From NCBI RefSeq assembly GCF_021130785.1, contig NC_060207.1, forward strand, positions 196,056,001 to 196,120,000: 64,000 nucleotides of DNA. The letters are read 5' to 3'. Below are positions 1-11,557 of the stretch, in pieces. Both the position numbers and the translations under genes were made by a program. Under the pieces are notes generated by a model, which saw only the letters and a program-made list of their open reading frames with translations, was not told where the DNA came from and searched no databases. Positions within the stretch are counted from its first letter, which is position 1. The number at the start of each line of letters is the position of its first letter. The DNA comes from Homalodisca vitripennis. Its lineage: Eukaryota; Arthropoda; Insecta; Hemiptera; Cicadellidae.

Positions 1-921
1 CATCCCGCTTACAAGAAAGTTTTCATTTGTTTCTCAATCAAGGAAGAAACTGCGCATTATGGTAACATAGACAGTTCACCGAGTCCTCGAATTCTCTGAA
101 CTATCTCATATGTTCTTCTGAAACTTTAAGACTTTTGACTGCATGATTTTAGGCAAAACATTTTCATTGGTAGACGATAAAAGTTTTCAAACCAGTCCTT
201 TTAAAGATTATAGTGCCAAATATTTGACGTATGATGAAGGCAATACTATGACAAATCGACAAAACATAAAAACGAGGCCGAACATACTTATGATGGCATA
301 GGAGATATTACATTTGGATTTGGGGGATGGGGTGATTTTCAGCTGTAGCCAAGTTATTAGCTTAATATAAAGAACTTTAATTTATTAAATTAATTACCAT
401 ACAAAAGCCGTAACACGCATCCTTCTTATCGAACATTTTGAAACACCTGAGTCCAGTGATAGAGGTATCACATAATCGAAAAAATGTATTTTAAGGGTAA
501 ACTACGCTAAACAATATATCGAAACAGTGATGACTGTTGGTAAAAAGTGTAGTACATATCCATTTAAATTCAAGATATAGCTATGAAAACTCTAGTAAAC
601 GCTGTATTGAGAGACATTTCAACTGAGAAAAGTAACACAGATACAGTCATATAACTCTAGAGAACAGCCTAATTCTACCTTATCTAGTATTTAGCAATCC
701 CGGGAAGCTCTAAATAAAAAACTAAATATAACAAAAAATACACTCTTTATACAATAATAAAAACAAGTACCGGGCATATGTTAGTTAAAGTAGCTGAAAC
801 TAACAATCTTAGGCAGTGAAGATTTTTAAATTATCATGTTCTGAATTAAAACTGTTCCAAAAGATATATTTAATGTTACCAAATCATTGACTGAAATCAG
901 ATGCCACATTTGCCTTCACAG
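1..921. other. AT-rich non-coding stretch
   Basis: No supported gene, RNA or repeat was seen here. Frames on both strands are broken by frequent stops and the base composition matches the surrounding non-coding DNA. Confidence 0.6.
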
Positions 922-1010
922 TTGAGGAAGAGGAGGTAAAATCCCTGATAGAGAGCAAAACGTTTGTGGGCCCTACCATAATGTGTGTCCTCCCAATAAT
1001 GTATTATTAA
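922..1010 (+). CDS. candidate terminal coding exon, function unknown
   Basis: A pyrimidine-rich stretch ending in CACAG just before position 922 looks like a splice acceptor. One frame (two nucleotides completing a split codon, then 28 residues) stays open to a TAA at 1008-1010. The peptide includes EEEVKSLIESKTFVGPTIMC. The islet is richer in G+C than its flanks. No family is recognised and a frame of this length can be open by chance, so the call rests on the acceptor and composition only. A GTAAAA just inside the segment could instead act as a donor. Confidence 0.2.
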
Positions 1011-1066
1011 TGATCAAGCACGAGTTCAGTAAGGGCAGACCTAGTGACAGATGGCCAGATTTTTAG

Positions 1067-1139
1067 ACTAAATCCAGTCAAACAGACACACCTTTGCCTA
1101 CCACAAATGGTCACCCATTCCGGTATTTGAACTCTGCAG
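1067..1139 (+). CDS. candidate internal exon, function unknown
   Basis: The segment is bounded by TTTTTAG upstream and by CTGCAG followed by GTGAAA downstream, a good donor. It encodes 24 codons plus one base, including TPLPTTNGHPFRYLNSA, with a composition unlike the surrounding AT-rich DNA. It would leave a phase-1 junction, which fits the start of the candidate exon at 2552. On the opposite strand the same islet has a tRNA B-box-like string (AGTTCAAATACC), so a degraded tRNA-derived element is a real alternative. Confidence 0.2.
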
Positions 1140-1175
1140 GTGAAACAACTTAAAGCCGTCGAGTATCCAATAAGA
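1075..1175 (-). repeat. possible tRNA-derived short element fragment
   Basis: Read on the minus strand, the segment contains AGTTCAAATACCG, close to the Pol III B-box consensus GGTTCRANYCC. A weak A-box-like TGG...GACGG string lies about 40 bases upstream. A similar B-box string occurs at about 14665-14680 on the plus strand. This could be a SINE remnant or a coincidence inside an exon-like islet. Confidence 0.25.
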
Positions 1176-1505
1176 AGAACAAAAGAAATATATTACGAAA
1201 GAGTGTCAAACACGGTCATAGTTTAATTAGGCACGTTTAGACTCAGAGATAAACTATCAAATATATAGCACTGTCAACAGAACGCAATCTTTCAAGAGAA
1301 AAAATGACCGGGACTCTTACGAGTCCACACAGTAAATAAGAGGCAATGGTTAACAATAATGACTCACTAATGAAATAGGTCTCACACATGAGTCAGAAGG
1401 AATTCGTCCTTCAAAGGGCATGAAGAGGTAAACAGTATGCCGACTGCATTCAGTTTATTATCCTCCTAAGTGAAATGTAACAATTCAAAATATAAATCTT
1501 TATGT

Positions 1506-2090
1506 GGCATAGTGGTTTTTAGGTTGACAGTTATTGCTATATAACAAATTCTTCCTCAGGCACAAATATATATATATAGTAATATATAACAACCATATTA
1601 CTCTAACACAATTACAAATATCAAAACTACGAATCTTCGCGTGGGGCTGAGAGTGTTGGCATAGTGGTTTTAAGATTGAGAATTATTGATATATACAAAT
1701 TTCTTCCTCAGGCACAAATATGTAACAAAATAGCAATATATAACAAATATATTACGCTACCACAATTATAAATATCCTAACTACGAATCTTCACTTGTTG
1801 CTAAAAGTGTTGGCATAGTGGTTTTAAGATTGAGAATTATTGCTATATACCAATTTCTTCCTCAGGCACAAATATGTAACAATATAGCAATATATAATAA
1901 ATATATTACGCTACCACAATTACAAATATCCTAACTACGAATCTTCACGTGTTGCTGAAAGTGTTGGTATAGTGGTTTTAAGGTTGAGAATTATTGCTGC
2001 TCATTCTAACACCTTCTGACTGAGGCGTATATTTTACTCAAACACAATTATTATAAACATCCAAATTACAAATCTTATCGTGAATGAGTA
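1506..2090. repeat. minisatellite, about 3.9 units of ~154 bp
   Basis: The anchor GGCATAGTGG (GGTATAGTGG in the last unit) starts at 1506, 1658, 1812 and 1966, giving periods of 152, 154 and 154 bp. Shared internal strings include TTCTTCCTCAGGCACAAATA and ACTACGAATCTTC. The fourth unit is more diverged and the array fades near 2090. The two central units are the most alike, as expected for recent unequal exchange. Confidence 0.9.
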
Positions 2091-2551
2091 TTATTCACTG
2101 AGAATATCAAGACATGATAACATTTAGAATTAATAAACACCGATTATTATCGCTAAAGTAATTTCTATCCTCTCATATTAAGTAAATTATTAATATTTCA
2201 CTGAACATATGTTGTATGGAACACAATGAGATATCCACATATATTATATCGGTCTTATATTTTATATACTTAACTAATTTTAAAAGCGTTACCATAAAAG
2301 GTGTACGTGCTTTACCTTTAAAAGTTGTATAGTGCCTATTTAGGAGTGACGCACATTATTGAATCAACTTTACATGTCAGTTTTCATGTAAGCCGAATTA
2401 ATATTTCATCAGAAGACTAATTAACTGTTTAAATAGTTTATGAGACAAATACGATTGTAATTTATTAGTCTATTTGACACTTTGATCTGTATAATAAGTG
2501 ACTATTCACTTGCTGAAGGTCTAAACGCATATAATTGTCACACTGAAACAG

Positions 2552-2690
2552 ATGGACAGACACGGCGGACAGACGGACAGCTAGCTAATGGCCTGTCAGT
2601 GTCATGTGAGGTTAGGTCTCTCAGTAGGGCCGCTTCCCAAGCAGATAAGCGTCTTATGGTGAATTTGCACGTAATGTTAGATTTAAATAA
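2552..2690 (+). CDS. candidate internal exon, function unknown
   Basis: A frame open from 2482 to 2694 becomes GC-richer from about 2540. A possible acceptor (GAAACAG) precedes 2552, although its pyrimidine tract is poor. A very good donor, GTAAGTG, follows position 2690. The peptide contains SCEVRSLSRAASQADKRLMV. The entry phase fits an upstream exon ending at 1139, and the two leftover bases fit the exon starting at 3804. No family is recognised. Lacking homology, this is a composition-plus-donor call. Confidence 0.27.
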
Positions 2691-3803
2691 GTAAGTGAAT
2701 TGTTGTAGTAAATAATCTAGAAACGACAGTAAAATATATGCAATTCACAATATATAAAAAAATAAACGATAAAGTGGATCAGATAGATTCTAGCATCCGA
2801 GTATTTGATACATAATCCGAAATTATTTCTCTGTGTTTTATGTTTCAGTAGGAAAGTACCAATGAAGACCATAAATAAATATATAGTACATAAAGTACTC
2901 ATTATGGGGTCGCCGTGTCTGTATCAACTCAGTCTATTTAAACCATCGCCGTTTTGTATACTATACCAACCCAAACTAAAATACAGAGAAGTTCAAAGTA
3001 TACATGGACCACACTCAACGTTAACTTTGAATTTGTACAGTTTAAAATATTTTTTTGTTTTATGGTCTATTTCGTTGATTCCAATACAACTGTTGGAAAG
3101 AAAATTTCTTATACCTGCAGAATCATTAAAGGTCCCATACGTACGCTTTTCACACATCCATTTTGTATGACTAGTTCAATATTTTGGAAGATTTGAATTC
3201 GAGGATATAGAGTTTAATATCCATTTTATTTTGAAGTGAGTTCATGACAACCAATAATTTATGCAGATAAGGAGGAAATTTTACTTTTGGAGTTATGCGG
3301 TGGGAACAGAACAAGGTTCTTTTTTGATACAATTTCCTTTTTAGGGCTATAAATTTAAGAGTGTATTTAATGTAAGAAATTGAATAAACTTTTCTGATCT
3401 ATTGCTGACGTTATGTGTTAATTTAGCTATTACATAATTGCCTATTTCCTTCTCATCACAATATAACATAATCTTGATTATAAACAATCGTGGATACATT
3501 CACTTTAAAAATTGTGAGTACATTAATATTTTTTACATTCTTCTTAGTTCTAGTTTAGCTTTTATTTGTACATTTGTATGGTTGTTAGTATTATAGTACA
3601 TAATATTATAATTTATAATAATAACTGTATTTTGCATTAATAGATATTAGGAATAATGTTCAAAATGCTTGTAAACTATTATGTCATTTACTTTTTGCGA
3701 AATAATATAAGAATGTGCGAGGAAGAGGTACAGCGACTGGAGGCTTAAGGTAGTCGGACGCTTTTTGTCTCAAATGATTTACTCCGACCTCATCTTCCTA
3801 TAG

Positions 3804-3921
3804 AACTTCCTGCTTTGACAAATTGCCTCACTTAGAACAGAACATGCCTTTTGTGGCTTTGAGTGGACTTCTTCATATTGGTGATAGAACAGTAGTTATA
3901 TTGAAAGATAGTGGACTGTAA
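3804..3921 (+). CDS. candidate terminal exon, function unknown
   Basis: The acceptor is strong: a pyrimidine-rich run ending CTTCCTATAG directly before 3804. After one base that completes a split codon, the frame runs 38 residues to TAA at 3919-3921. It includes TSCFDKLPHLEQNMPFVALS and ends in a hydrophilic tail (VILKDSGL). A GTGATA at 3867 could be used as a donor instead, giving an internal exon. The phase agrees with the donor at 2690. No known domain was recognised. Confidence 0.3.
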
Positions 3922-6778
3922 AAGTAATGAGGTTTTTAATTACATTAAATTAACGTCAGTTTTCACGATTTCCTAGTGAGTGATAAAAGATGAATGTAGG
4001 AATGTTTTATATAAATAGGAAAATAAAAACTCATGTAAATATGTAATGTGTGCTGAAAGATATATCAATCTTCGGATCAAATTTAGAATAAATGGAATTT
4101 GAGTGTTTAGGGCATTTTTGAGGCCCTATAGTGTAAAATAGTTTTTAAGAGTACCAATGAAAGACACAAATTTCTCTGTATGATTTAATAATATTCAATG
4201 GATAGGTCTGAACATGTCAGTAACAGGAACTATTTTCGGCTAGAGTTAAGAAATACTATGTCCGAAAAGTCCAAAAGTTTAGAAAAGTTGGTACTGACTC
4301 TTATCTCACGTTTAGCTCGTAAATAAGTATTTCTGGTAGCAATAAATTATCTCTCTTAACCGATTGCATGCAGCACCTTTAATAGTATTTTTAACTGACT
4401 TCTCCTTTATAATAAATATTTATTTACAATAAATAAATAATTGTGAAGATATAAATACATTTACATATAATATTTTTTCTCCACATTTTCTCCAGTTTAT
4501 ACCCATCATTTCATATATCAAATCTTTGTTAAGTAAGTTTTATACGGTTGAAATACTTGTGCCTAGCTGACTAGAAAGTCATTAGTAGAAACATTAAAAC
4601 TAAATCCTATATGAGATCCACGCTCCGTCTATCTCATTTTCATCAAAACTATCAATAAAATTGATAGATATACTAAAACCCATCACTATTCAGCATGATA
4701 TAAAAATACATTGCAAGTTAATATGGAATTATCAAGCATTGTACGAAACCAGCAATACAGCAGAAGCCTTAAAAGTATATGTTAATATATTACTGGATGT
4801 TTCATATAACTCGCAAGTACAGTGTACTCTGTTTACTAATTTGTTTATTCTGTGTGTTTCTCGTTGCCAATAATGTTACCCATTAGGCCAATGTAACAAG
4901 AGTTACTTTTAGACAGACAAAATTGCGACTCCCAAGGAAATAATATGAACAATTAATTGCCAATAGTGATGTAGAGCTAAAGTTTCATAAAATATTCAAC
5001 CTTTGCGTTAATTTAGGTGGAAAGCTATAACAAGATATATATCTTTCTCTTTTAGCAGCGGTAAAAAGCTCCTTTATAATTTCAGGCTAAACTTTAGTTA
5101 AAATGTTTGTGAAAGTGTGTTTCTCCATCTTAAGTTGTATCAATCATTATTATATTTTATAGTTAATAAGTTCTTGAAGTTTAGTGAGCTGTTGTAATTA
5201 TTACTTTCTAATTTACGGATAAAACTTCACACCAATTTTAAACTTTGGTCAATTCATTATTCAAAAGTAAAAAGGTGGTCAGGCAGAAATCAAATTTTGC
5301 TATCAGAGTCAAGACAGATTATTATACATTTTCACGAGGTGTATATTGGATCTAATGGTTAACATATATTTTTCTTCTATTTCGAGAAAATATGTGACAA
5401 CCTGTCATTGAATTGTCGCTTTTAAACAATTTGGGACACATCCTGAAACTCTGGCAATTGAACCAATACAAAATATTTTTTTAATGCAGAAAATAACATT
5501 GAGTACGCATAATATAATCTTAAGACACTGAATTATGATAGTTATTTAAGATAGTCGAAAAAATTTTGAATCAGTTTTATACAAAGTTTCACTTGAAATC
5601 CCTTATTGAAGTGAATAGATTTAAGTAACTCAGAACGTCCTAAACTTCTCTTATCTATTTTCGCTTGCTTGAATACCTTTCAGATTATTTTTCACAAAGA
5701 GAACTAATTTCTTATTTTGTCTCACTCTCTTTGAGTTTTTTCACGGTATATCGGTTTGAATAAATATAAAATATCAAATTTGTTGTTTAATTTTATATTG
5801 TAAATTTACTTGTGGTTTGGTATAAGTATATTTATATACAAGTAACTATGTAATCGATTTAACTCAGTATACTAATTTGATTGGCATTTCTTTACATTCT
5901 TATATAAATATATGATTTTTTTCTTATCTGACTTTGAAAGAAAATTATATTAAATATACAGAGTACATACTCTATTAAAATTAACCACTTGATTTTTTAG
6001 GTTTAATTAAGTAAGAAATATCTCAAGAATAATTGTTTACTATCTATTTGGATCTTATAGGAAAACACTATATATTTAAGTTAAATAATGTTTAAAAAAT
6101 ATTAAAATGTTAAAGTTAAAAAAATATCTATTTACTTTTCAGAAATACAGATGTACCAAATTTTAGAACTGTAACAACTTAATAAGGAAAAATCTAAACG
6201 AAAAAAAAAATTAAAAGAAAAATAAAATATGTGTTCCTTTTTTGTGCATATTATTTACTCTGATTATTATTTTTTATACTATGTATCAAAGTATTATTAT
6301 TTTATAATAACAGAGTATTAAAGGTTGTACTGTGCACCATTCCCCATTTAAAATACTATGTTGACTTTATATTTTGACTTCCTCTCACATACATAATTGA
6401 ATAACTACTATTTAATATTTGTAGATTTTTATTATCTTACGTTTTTAAGAATGGCAATCGTTTAAAGGTTTAAATTTAATCTTATTTGTGCAATTAACCA
6501 TCTGGATCGTAGGAAAACGCGTAATAACTTTAAAAGTAACATTTCATTTATATGAAACTATTTTATTTACATTAGTCAGATATATGTTATATTTTATTTG
6601 AATGAAATAAACGCTTATTTATATAATAGTCTTAGATATTTTAAGAATGTTTAAAAGTAATAATGTAATATTAAAAGGTATACCTTAAATTCCCCACTAC
6701 CCCCCTGTAGTAACTCTACTTATTAGTTACAATCGGGTAAATCACTTTAACGATAATATTCTAAAACTTATTATTCAG
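3922..6778. other. AT-rich non-coding stretch
   Basis: Only short chance frames and homopolymer A/T runs were seen. No tandem repeat, RNA gene or convincing exon was found. Confidence 0.55.
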
Positions 6779-6934
6779 TCTTAGTTCACGCAAATCTGAA
6801 TCTCTACCGTGGTTTAACAAAGGAAAGTGGAAGGTAAAAGCGCTTCTTGTAGTAAGGAATGTTCTTTTGCCAAATCGACTTGGCATGAGACCAGATGTAA
6901 AACGTTTCGTTAAGGATATGCTAAGTAACTGCAG
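6779..6934 (+). CDS. probable internal coding exon, function unknown
   Basis: This is the best exon candidate in the window. It follows TTATTATTCAG (acceptor) and ends CTGCAG before GTAACA (donor). Its length is 156 bp, a multiple of three, and only one of the three forward frames is open: one base, 51 codons, two bases. The peptide is balanced and basic, with motifs SESLPWFNKGKWKVKALLVV and PNRLGMRPDVKRFVKDML, rather than the K/N/I/F/Y-rich translation typical of this AT-rich DNA. No transmembrane segment is evident. The opposite strand is also open for 68 codons but has no splice logic there. I do not recognise the family. Neighbouring exons were not identified with confidence. Confidence 0.45.
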
Positions 6935-8209
6935 GTAACATTTAGGATTGGCTTGTACAACACGCAAACCAATATTTCAAACAACAAACAACCTTCATGC
7001 AACAATTATTAAATGTTATAATTAAAATATATCAAATACATCTCAAATTTAAATTAGATTGGCATAAAATTTAAAAGAAACATAAATCCCATTATATATT
7101 TATGTCAAATTCGTCAAAACACCTATGATATGGAAAACTATTGTGAATCTCCCCTGCTAAACTGAAACAAGTAATCAATTCTTCCTAATACTAAATGCTA
7201 GTTACAATCTTTTAAATCGCTTTTCTATCGAATTAATCTTTTAAGTGTTTTTTCTAAAGCTTTCACTGGCTATTGAATAGTTTAAAGGATAAGTGGACTT
7301 TTGATGTTTTATGCCGTACTGACAAAGTCCTTTTTGTGATCTCACAACAATGTACAACATTTATCCTTATCACTAGTTTATACAATTACCCAAAGAAATA
7401 ATCTAACATCAGATTATTAATTAGTCAATAGAAAAATTACTATTTCAAAAGGTCAATTCAATGTAAATTATTACTGTCTCTCTTACTATCTACTATAATA
7501 AAAACTATCTATCTCTTGAGATCTACTATAATAAAAACAGCAATAAACAAAACCAACATCGCTCATTGTTTCTGTCCTCTAATAGAATATATACATAACT
7601 GATAGATCAGCCATCAAAAATATAGATAACCACAAAATTTAGCAACTGTTTCGTACGCATTGGCTTGTGTATTTGATTGAAAATATAACTAAAATAATAT
7701 TTCATTGTATTCATAAGGTAGATATTTTAACATTTTTAGTGAGTACAAGTTTGAATCCAAGTGAATAGGTTGCAAGCTATGCTTGAGGGTGTAATATATT
7801 TAAATAAAATACATATGTAAAACTAATAAAATAATATAAGAAATAGTAAATCATTGAAACCAGCAAGGAGTCAAGAAGGTTATAGTGTGTATTGCAAAAA
7901 TAAGCTTAGTTTGACGCAGAATGAAAACTAATAAAATAAAAAGACAGAAATTGAGGAAAGCAAAATGACCTAAGGAATATAATACATATTAACCTATTTT
8001 TAGTTTTGGTGAAATGTTTTATCATGAAATCTCTCCCCCCTCACTCTTCTGTAAACGACACTAAAATAATTGTAATAAGAAAATAAAAAAAACATTTAAT
8101 CACTAATTACCACATCGTAAATATAATAAACCCGATTAAGACAAAATTGATATATGATGATTAATAGGTTATTATATGAGCAGGTACAAATTTGAAGAGT
8201 TGATCATTT
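6935..8209. other. AT-rich non-coding stretch with a small direct repeat
   Basis: No gene was seen. Near 7485-7540 the string ATCTACTATAATAAAAAC occurs twice, about 33 bp apart, possibly a remnant of a retroelement tail or a slipped duplication. Confidence 0.5.
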
Positions 8210-9100
8210 GTTAGAAGGAATGGGAGGAGGTCGACGCAATTTGACTGTGACGTGGCGGCGTGCAATTATTGCTGTCACTTGGTGGCCGTAATCCAATAAC
8301 CCAAACTCATTTTAAGAGCTGCCAGTTGAACTTGTAATAAAGCCCGTTATGAAAACCATGCTGCCTACGTGGAGGGATTACATTGTTTCACTTATGTAAT
8401 AAAACGCATCCTTTTTTTAATTGGCAATGCACATAAAAAAAGTTAAGTTGCAACAAAAACGGTTAAAATATTGATCTAAATTTAATAATACTTAACAGAC
8501 ATTTTAAACACAATATGTTACACAAACAATAATAGGTAGATTTAATTACTTCGTATAAAACTTGTGTCATGTCTGTTGGTTGTGTTAGCTTGTTTGTATT
8601 TAAAAAAATATAACAGTTATCGAATTTAATATTTAGAACTAATCCAAAAACTAATTTCATTGAAATAAATATTAGCTATATATAAGTTGTATATACTGAT
8701 TATGTAATTGAAAAACAGTTGTATAAGGTACTACATTAAATAAAAGAATTAATCTTACAGATGCATATGTTTGTTTAATTTAGACTTAACGTCATTTTTA
8801 TTCATGTAGGTAATAAAAATTATAATTTACAGTAAAACGACCTGTATGTAGGGAAGAGTGTTGAACACAATCCCTTTATAATATTAAAACATGTTTGAAC
8901 AATATAGTTTAGATCAATATACGCTGTGCAAATGTGTGTTGTCATTCTGCATTATTAAAAGGGGTAGTACATATTTTTTCTTCTCATAATATTCCCTTAT
9001 ATCCGCTCACAGAGGAAATTGTACGCACAAAAACAGTCTGACACTTAAAGAACATTGAATACATTCTAAGTGTGAAGGTTTGTAGAAATGTGTGGTTCGA

Positions 9101-9228
9101 GAGTTATAAGTGATGATGTCGACTCTCGTGTGACTTATACCGGTCTCAGAAGCTTACATGGCAGAGTTTCCATCATAAATCAGTAAAAGGGTTCGTGTAC
9201 AAGACCTGGAACTATTTACAGTTCGCTG
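9101..9228 (+). ncRNA. candidate H/ACA-like snoRNA, copy 1
   Basis: This segment matches 27243-27371 with only five substitutions, although its surroundings have diverged strongly. It folds into two hairpins. In hairpin 1, ATGATG (9113-9118) pairs CATCAT (9171-9176), ACTCT (9122-9126) pairs AGAGT (9163-9167), and GTGT (9128-9131) pairs ACAT (9156-9159). The single-stranded AAATCA at 9177-9182 matches the H-box form ANANNA. In hairpin 2, GTAAA/TTTAC and GTTC/GAAC pair, followed by ACA at 9218-9220, three bases from a plausible end. The one change inside a stem turns an A-U pair into G-U, which favours the plus strand. Hairpin 2 is shorter than usual for H/ACA RNAs. A microRNA-like precursor is an alternative for hairpin 1. 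Confidence 0.45.
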
Positions 9229-10161
9229 GCAGTATACATTCTGTTTAATCCCGTCGTGTTTTATTAGTATTTTCATATTGGCTTCATTTTGAGCTTTGTA
9301 AGCCTTCTGAGGACCATTTTATTAAATATTGGAGATATAATTTAAGGCCTTCTGTAAAACTCATTACTAATATAACAGGCCTAAACAGGCATAAACTAAG
9401 AGGCTTAATATTTATCATTGACCAAGATTAAAATTATAAAGTTATTATAAGCACACGTAGAGGTTAATTCAAATATGAGAATATTTTTGCACAGTTTTTT
9501 TTTTAAAACGCTAGTAATTTAAATTAAAATTCCACTTTTGATAAAAGAATCATCCACTCTCAAAAAAGAAATGTATATGTTGTTTAAAAATATTGCAGTA
9601 AATGAAATAAATAAATGTATTAGTTATAATAAGATTAGTTTTATTTACGATCCTCATCCATCAGTTCTGACCAATCTGTTTCAACATATCTTCTGTGACA
9701 TCGGTTTCTTTTTCCTTTTATCTCATCACTCTGAATACAATGTATATTCAGCTAGTTATAATATCTGTGTGGCCATGTCAAATTAGGTTCCATGTAAATA
9801 ATTTTCAGTTTAAACTTGCCTAAACACTACTATTAACAATCACGGTTTTATAATTCTAAATATAACTAAATTATAAACATTATTCAACTTTTTCTGTACA
9901 TTTTAGGCAGTGTATAATTTTGTCCGTAATTGAAATTGCGAAAAATATTTTTTTTAGGACAATCATGACGATGATCACAAGGATATAGTTTTTAGGTGGG
10001 AAGTTTGAAGGAAATATTCATCTATATAAGAAGGTGCATGAGAATAACTGTTAGAAAAAATACATTAACAAATTCTTATTAGGTATCTTTTTTTAAGTAT
10101 GGTATCATGGGACATACCTCAGATTAACTGTAGAACATAAGTAGATTGATTACTTGACTAA

Positions 10162-10602
10162 TCAGAAAGCACAATGATACGGGTCCGGGTCCAGTTTGGT
10201 CGTTGAGAGAGAAAACCCTTCCCGTCCCGGAACCTGGTCTGATCCTACTCTGATTTCGCTACTGAGTGTGAAAACGCCCTTATTATTTAAACACTGCCAT
10301 AAAACCAAACTAATTGAATAGAAATACCAGTTTATCATATGTAAAGAATATAAAAAATGTGTTTTTGTAGAAACCCTTGTGTAAGTAATGAAAATAGGTA
10401 AGTGTATTAAAAAAAATAACACAAATGATCCCTCGACCTCCTGTTGCATGACCTTGGTCTTGAATATTCTCCTTAATCCTGTTTTACTGTATAATAAAAC
10501 GACTACAAGTAAAATGCATAAAATATTGCAAACATATATAACAGGATGTGATGCTGAACGGAAAACAAGAATTTGGATATTTGCTATTGAAAAACTGTGC
10601 AA
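10162..10602 (-). CDS. long open frame, doubtful gene
   Basis: This is the longest open frame in the window at 146 codons. The first two-thirds translate to a hydrophobic, AT-driven composition with one membrane-like stretch (CNILCILLVVVLL). The C-terminal part is different and GC-richer (SSEIRVGSDQVPGREGFS). On the minus strand a TTCACACTCAG could serve as an acceptor for that last part. A diverged counterpart of the GC-richer part lies near 28880-28990 in the third duplicated block, but the reading frame is not preserved. About one frame this long is expected by chance at this composition, so a real gene is unlikely. Confidence 0.12.
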   Translation of the reverse strand: MHSFSIANIQILVFRSASHPVIYVCNILCILLVVVLLYSKTGLRRIFKTKVMQQEVEGSFVLFFLIHLPIFITYTRVSTKTHFLYSLHMINWYFYSISLVLWQCLNNKGVFTLSSEIRVGSDQVPGREGFSLSTTKLDPDPYHCAF

Positions 10603-10823
10603 GAATAGATAACTGTGCTTATAGATTTGGTATCAATATTCTACTGAAGAGTCAAAAATATTTCTTCAAATATTATTTTGAAGTGTGAATGGTTGTAATT
10701 CTTCACACAGCTATGGCATTTTTACGTACACTTGTTACTGTTATAACTTCGTTACTTTTAGGAGTTTAACTACGTGTATTGGATTTTATTTTCCACTTCA
10801 TATTACGTTTTATTGAGACCTGA

Positions 10824-10870
10824 AGAACATGATAGATTCCAATCTTTTAACCTTAGTGTTCTATCGTTAA
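10824..10870 (+). repeat. recurrent CTGAAGA...GTGTTCTAT motif, copy 1
   Basis: It belongs to a set with 18583, 29037 and 44605. Consensus elements are CCTGAAGA, about 20 bases, then TCGAAACG in better-preserved copies, then AGTGTTCTAT. Here the GAAAC part has decayed to TTAACC. Confidence 0.55.
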
Positions 10871-11501
10871 AACATTTGTATTCATAGCAAATGTTCAAAA
10901 TCTAATCAGACTTTCCTAACATTAGATTTGAATACTAGATCAGAAAGCATATCAATTTGAATAAACATATGTAAGGATTTTGATTTAAGAATTTAGAATT
11001 CTATAGAAATCATATATTAAGGCACTTTAAGAAGCATCTCACAATATTGTTCTTCTATAGAATTAGGCCGAAATATAATGTATCGCGTAGTACCCATGTG
11101 CTTTCAGAAAATTTTCCATTCACTTTCAACATATTTGCAGTTCAGAGGGACTGGTTATGTAACTATGGACTCTTATTGTATATGTGAGCCTATAAAAATT
11201 AAAAGCTAAGTATAAAAAAGTCAAGTACCCTATATAAGTATCATTGCAAGGTAGAATAATTATATAGTAAGTATTGCATAGCGGGATACGAATCTTAAGA
11301 TATAATTTACAGGTGACATATATCACGTATTATGTAAAGACTATTAAGTTGTAAGGTAGCAAATATGACACCAGAAGGGTTTTAAAGGAGAACTGTTTTG
11401 CAAAATAATATGTCAAAACTTATCTTCATTCACCACAATGTGCTGACTGACAACTATATCTTTTACTCTTTAGGCTAATATGCTCTTGTATGAGCTTTTC
11501 T

Positions 11502-11506
<5 letters not shown>

Positions 11507-11555
<49 letters not shown>
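11507..11555. repeat. (TA)n microsatellite
   Basis: An uninterrupted TA dinucleotide run of about 49 bp. Confidence 0.97.

Positions 11556-11557
<2 letters not shown>

Noticed and set aside
9110..9116. C/D-box snoRNA reading of the conserved segment (GTGATGA box)
   Set aside because: The required CTGA box is present in only one of the two copies and no good terminal stem was found; the two-hairpin reading fits both copies.
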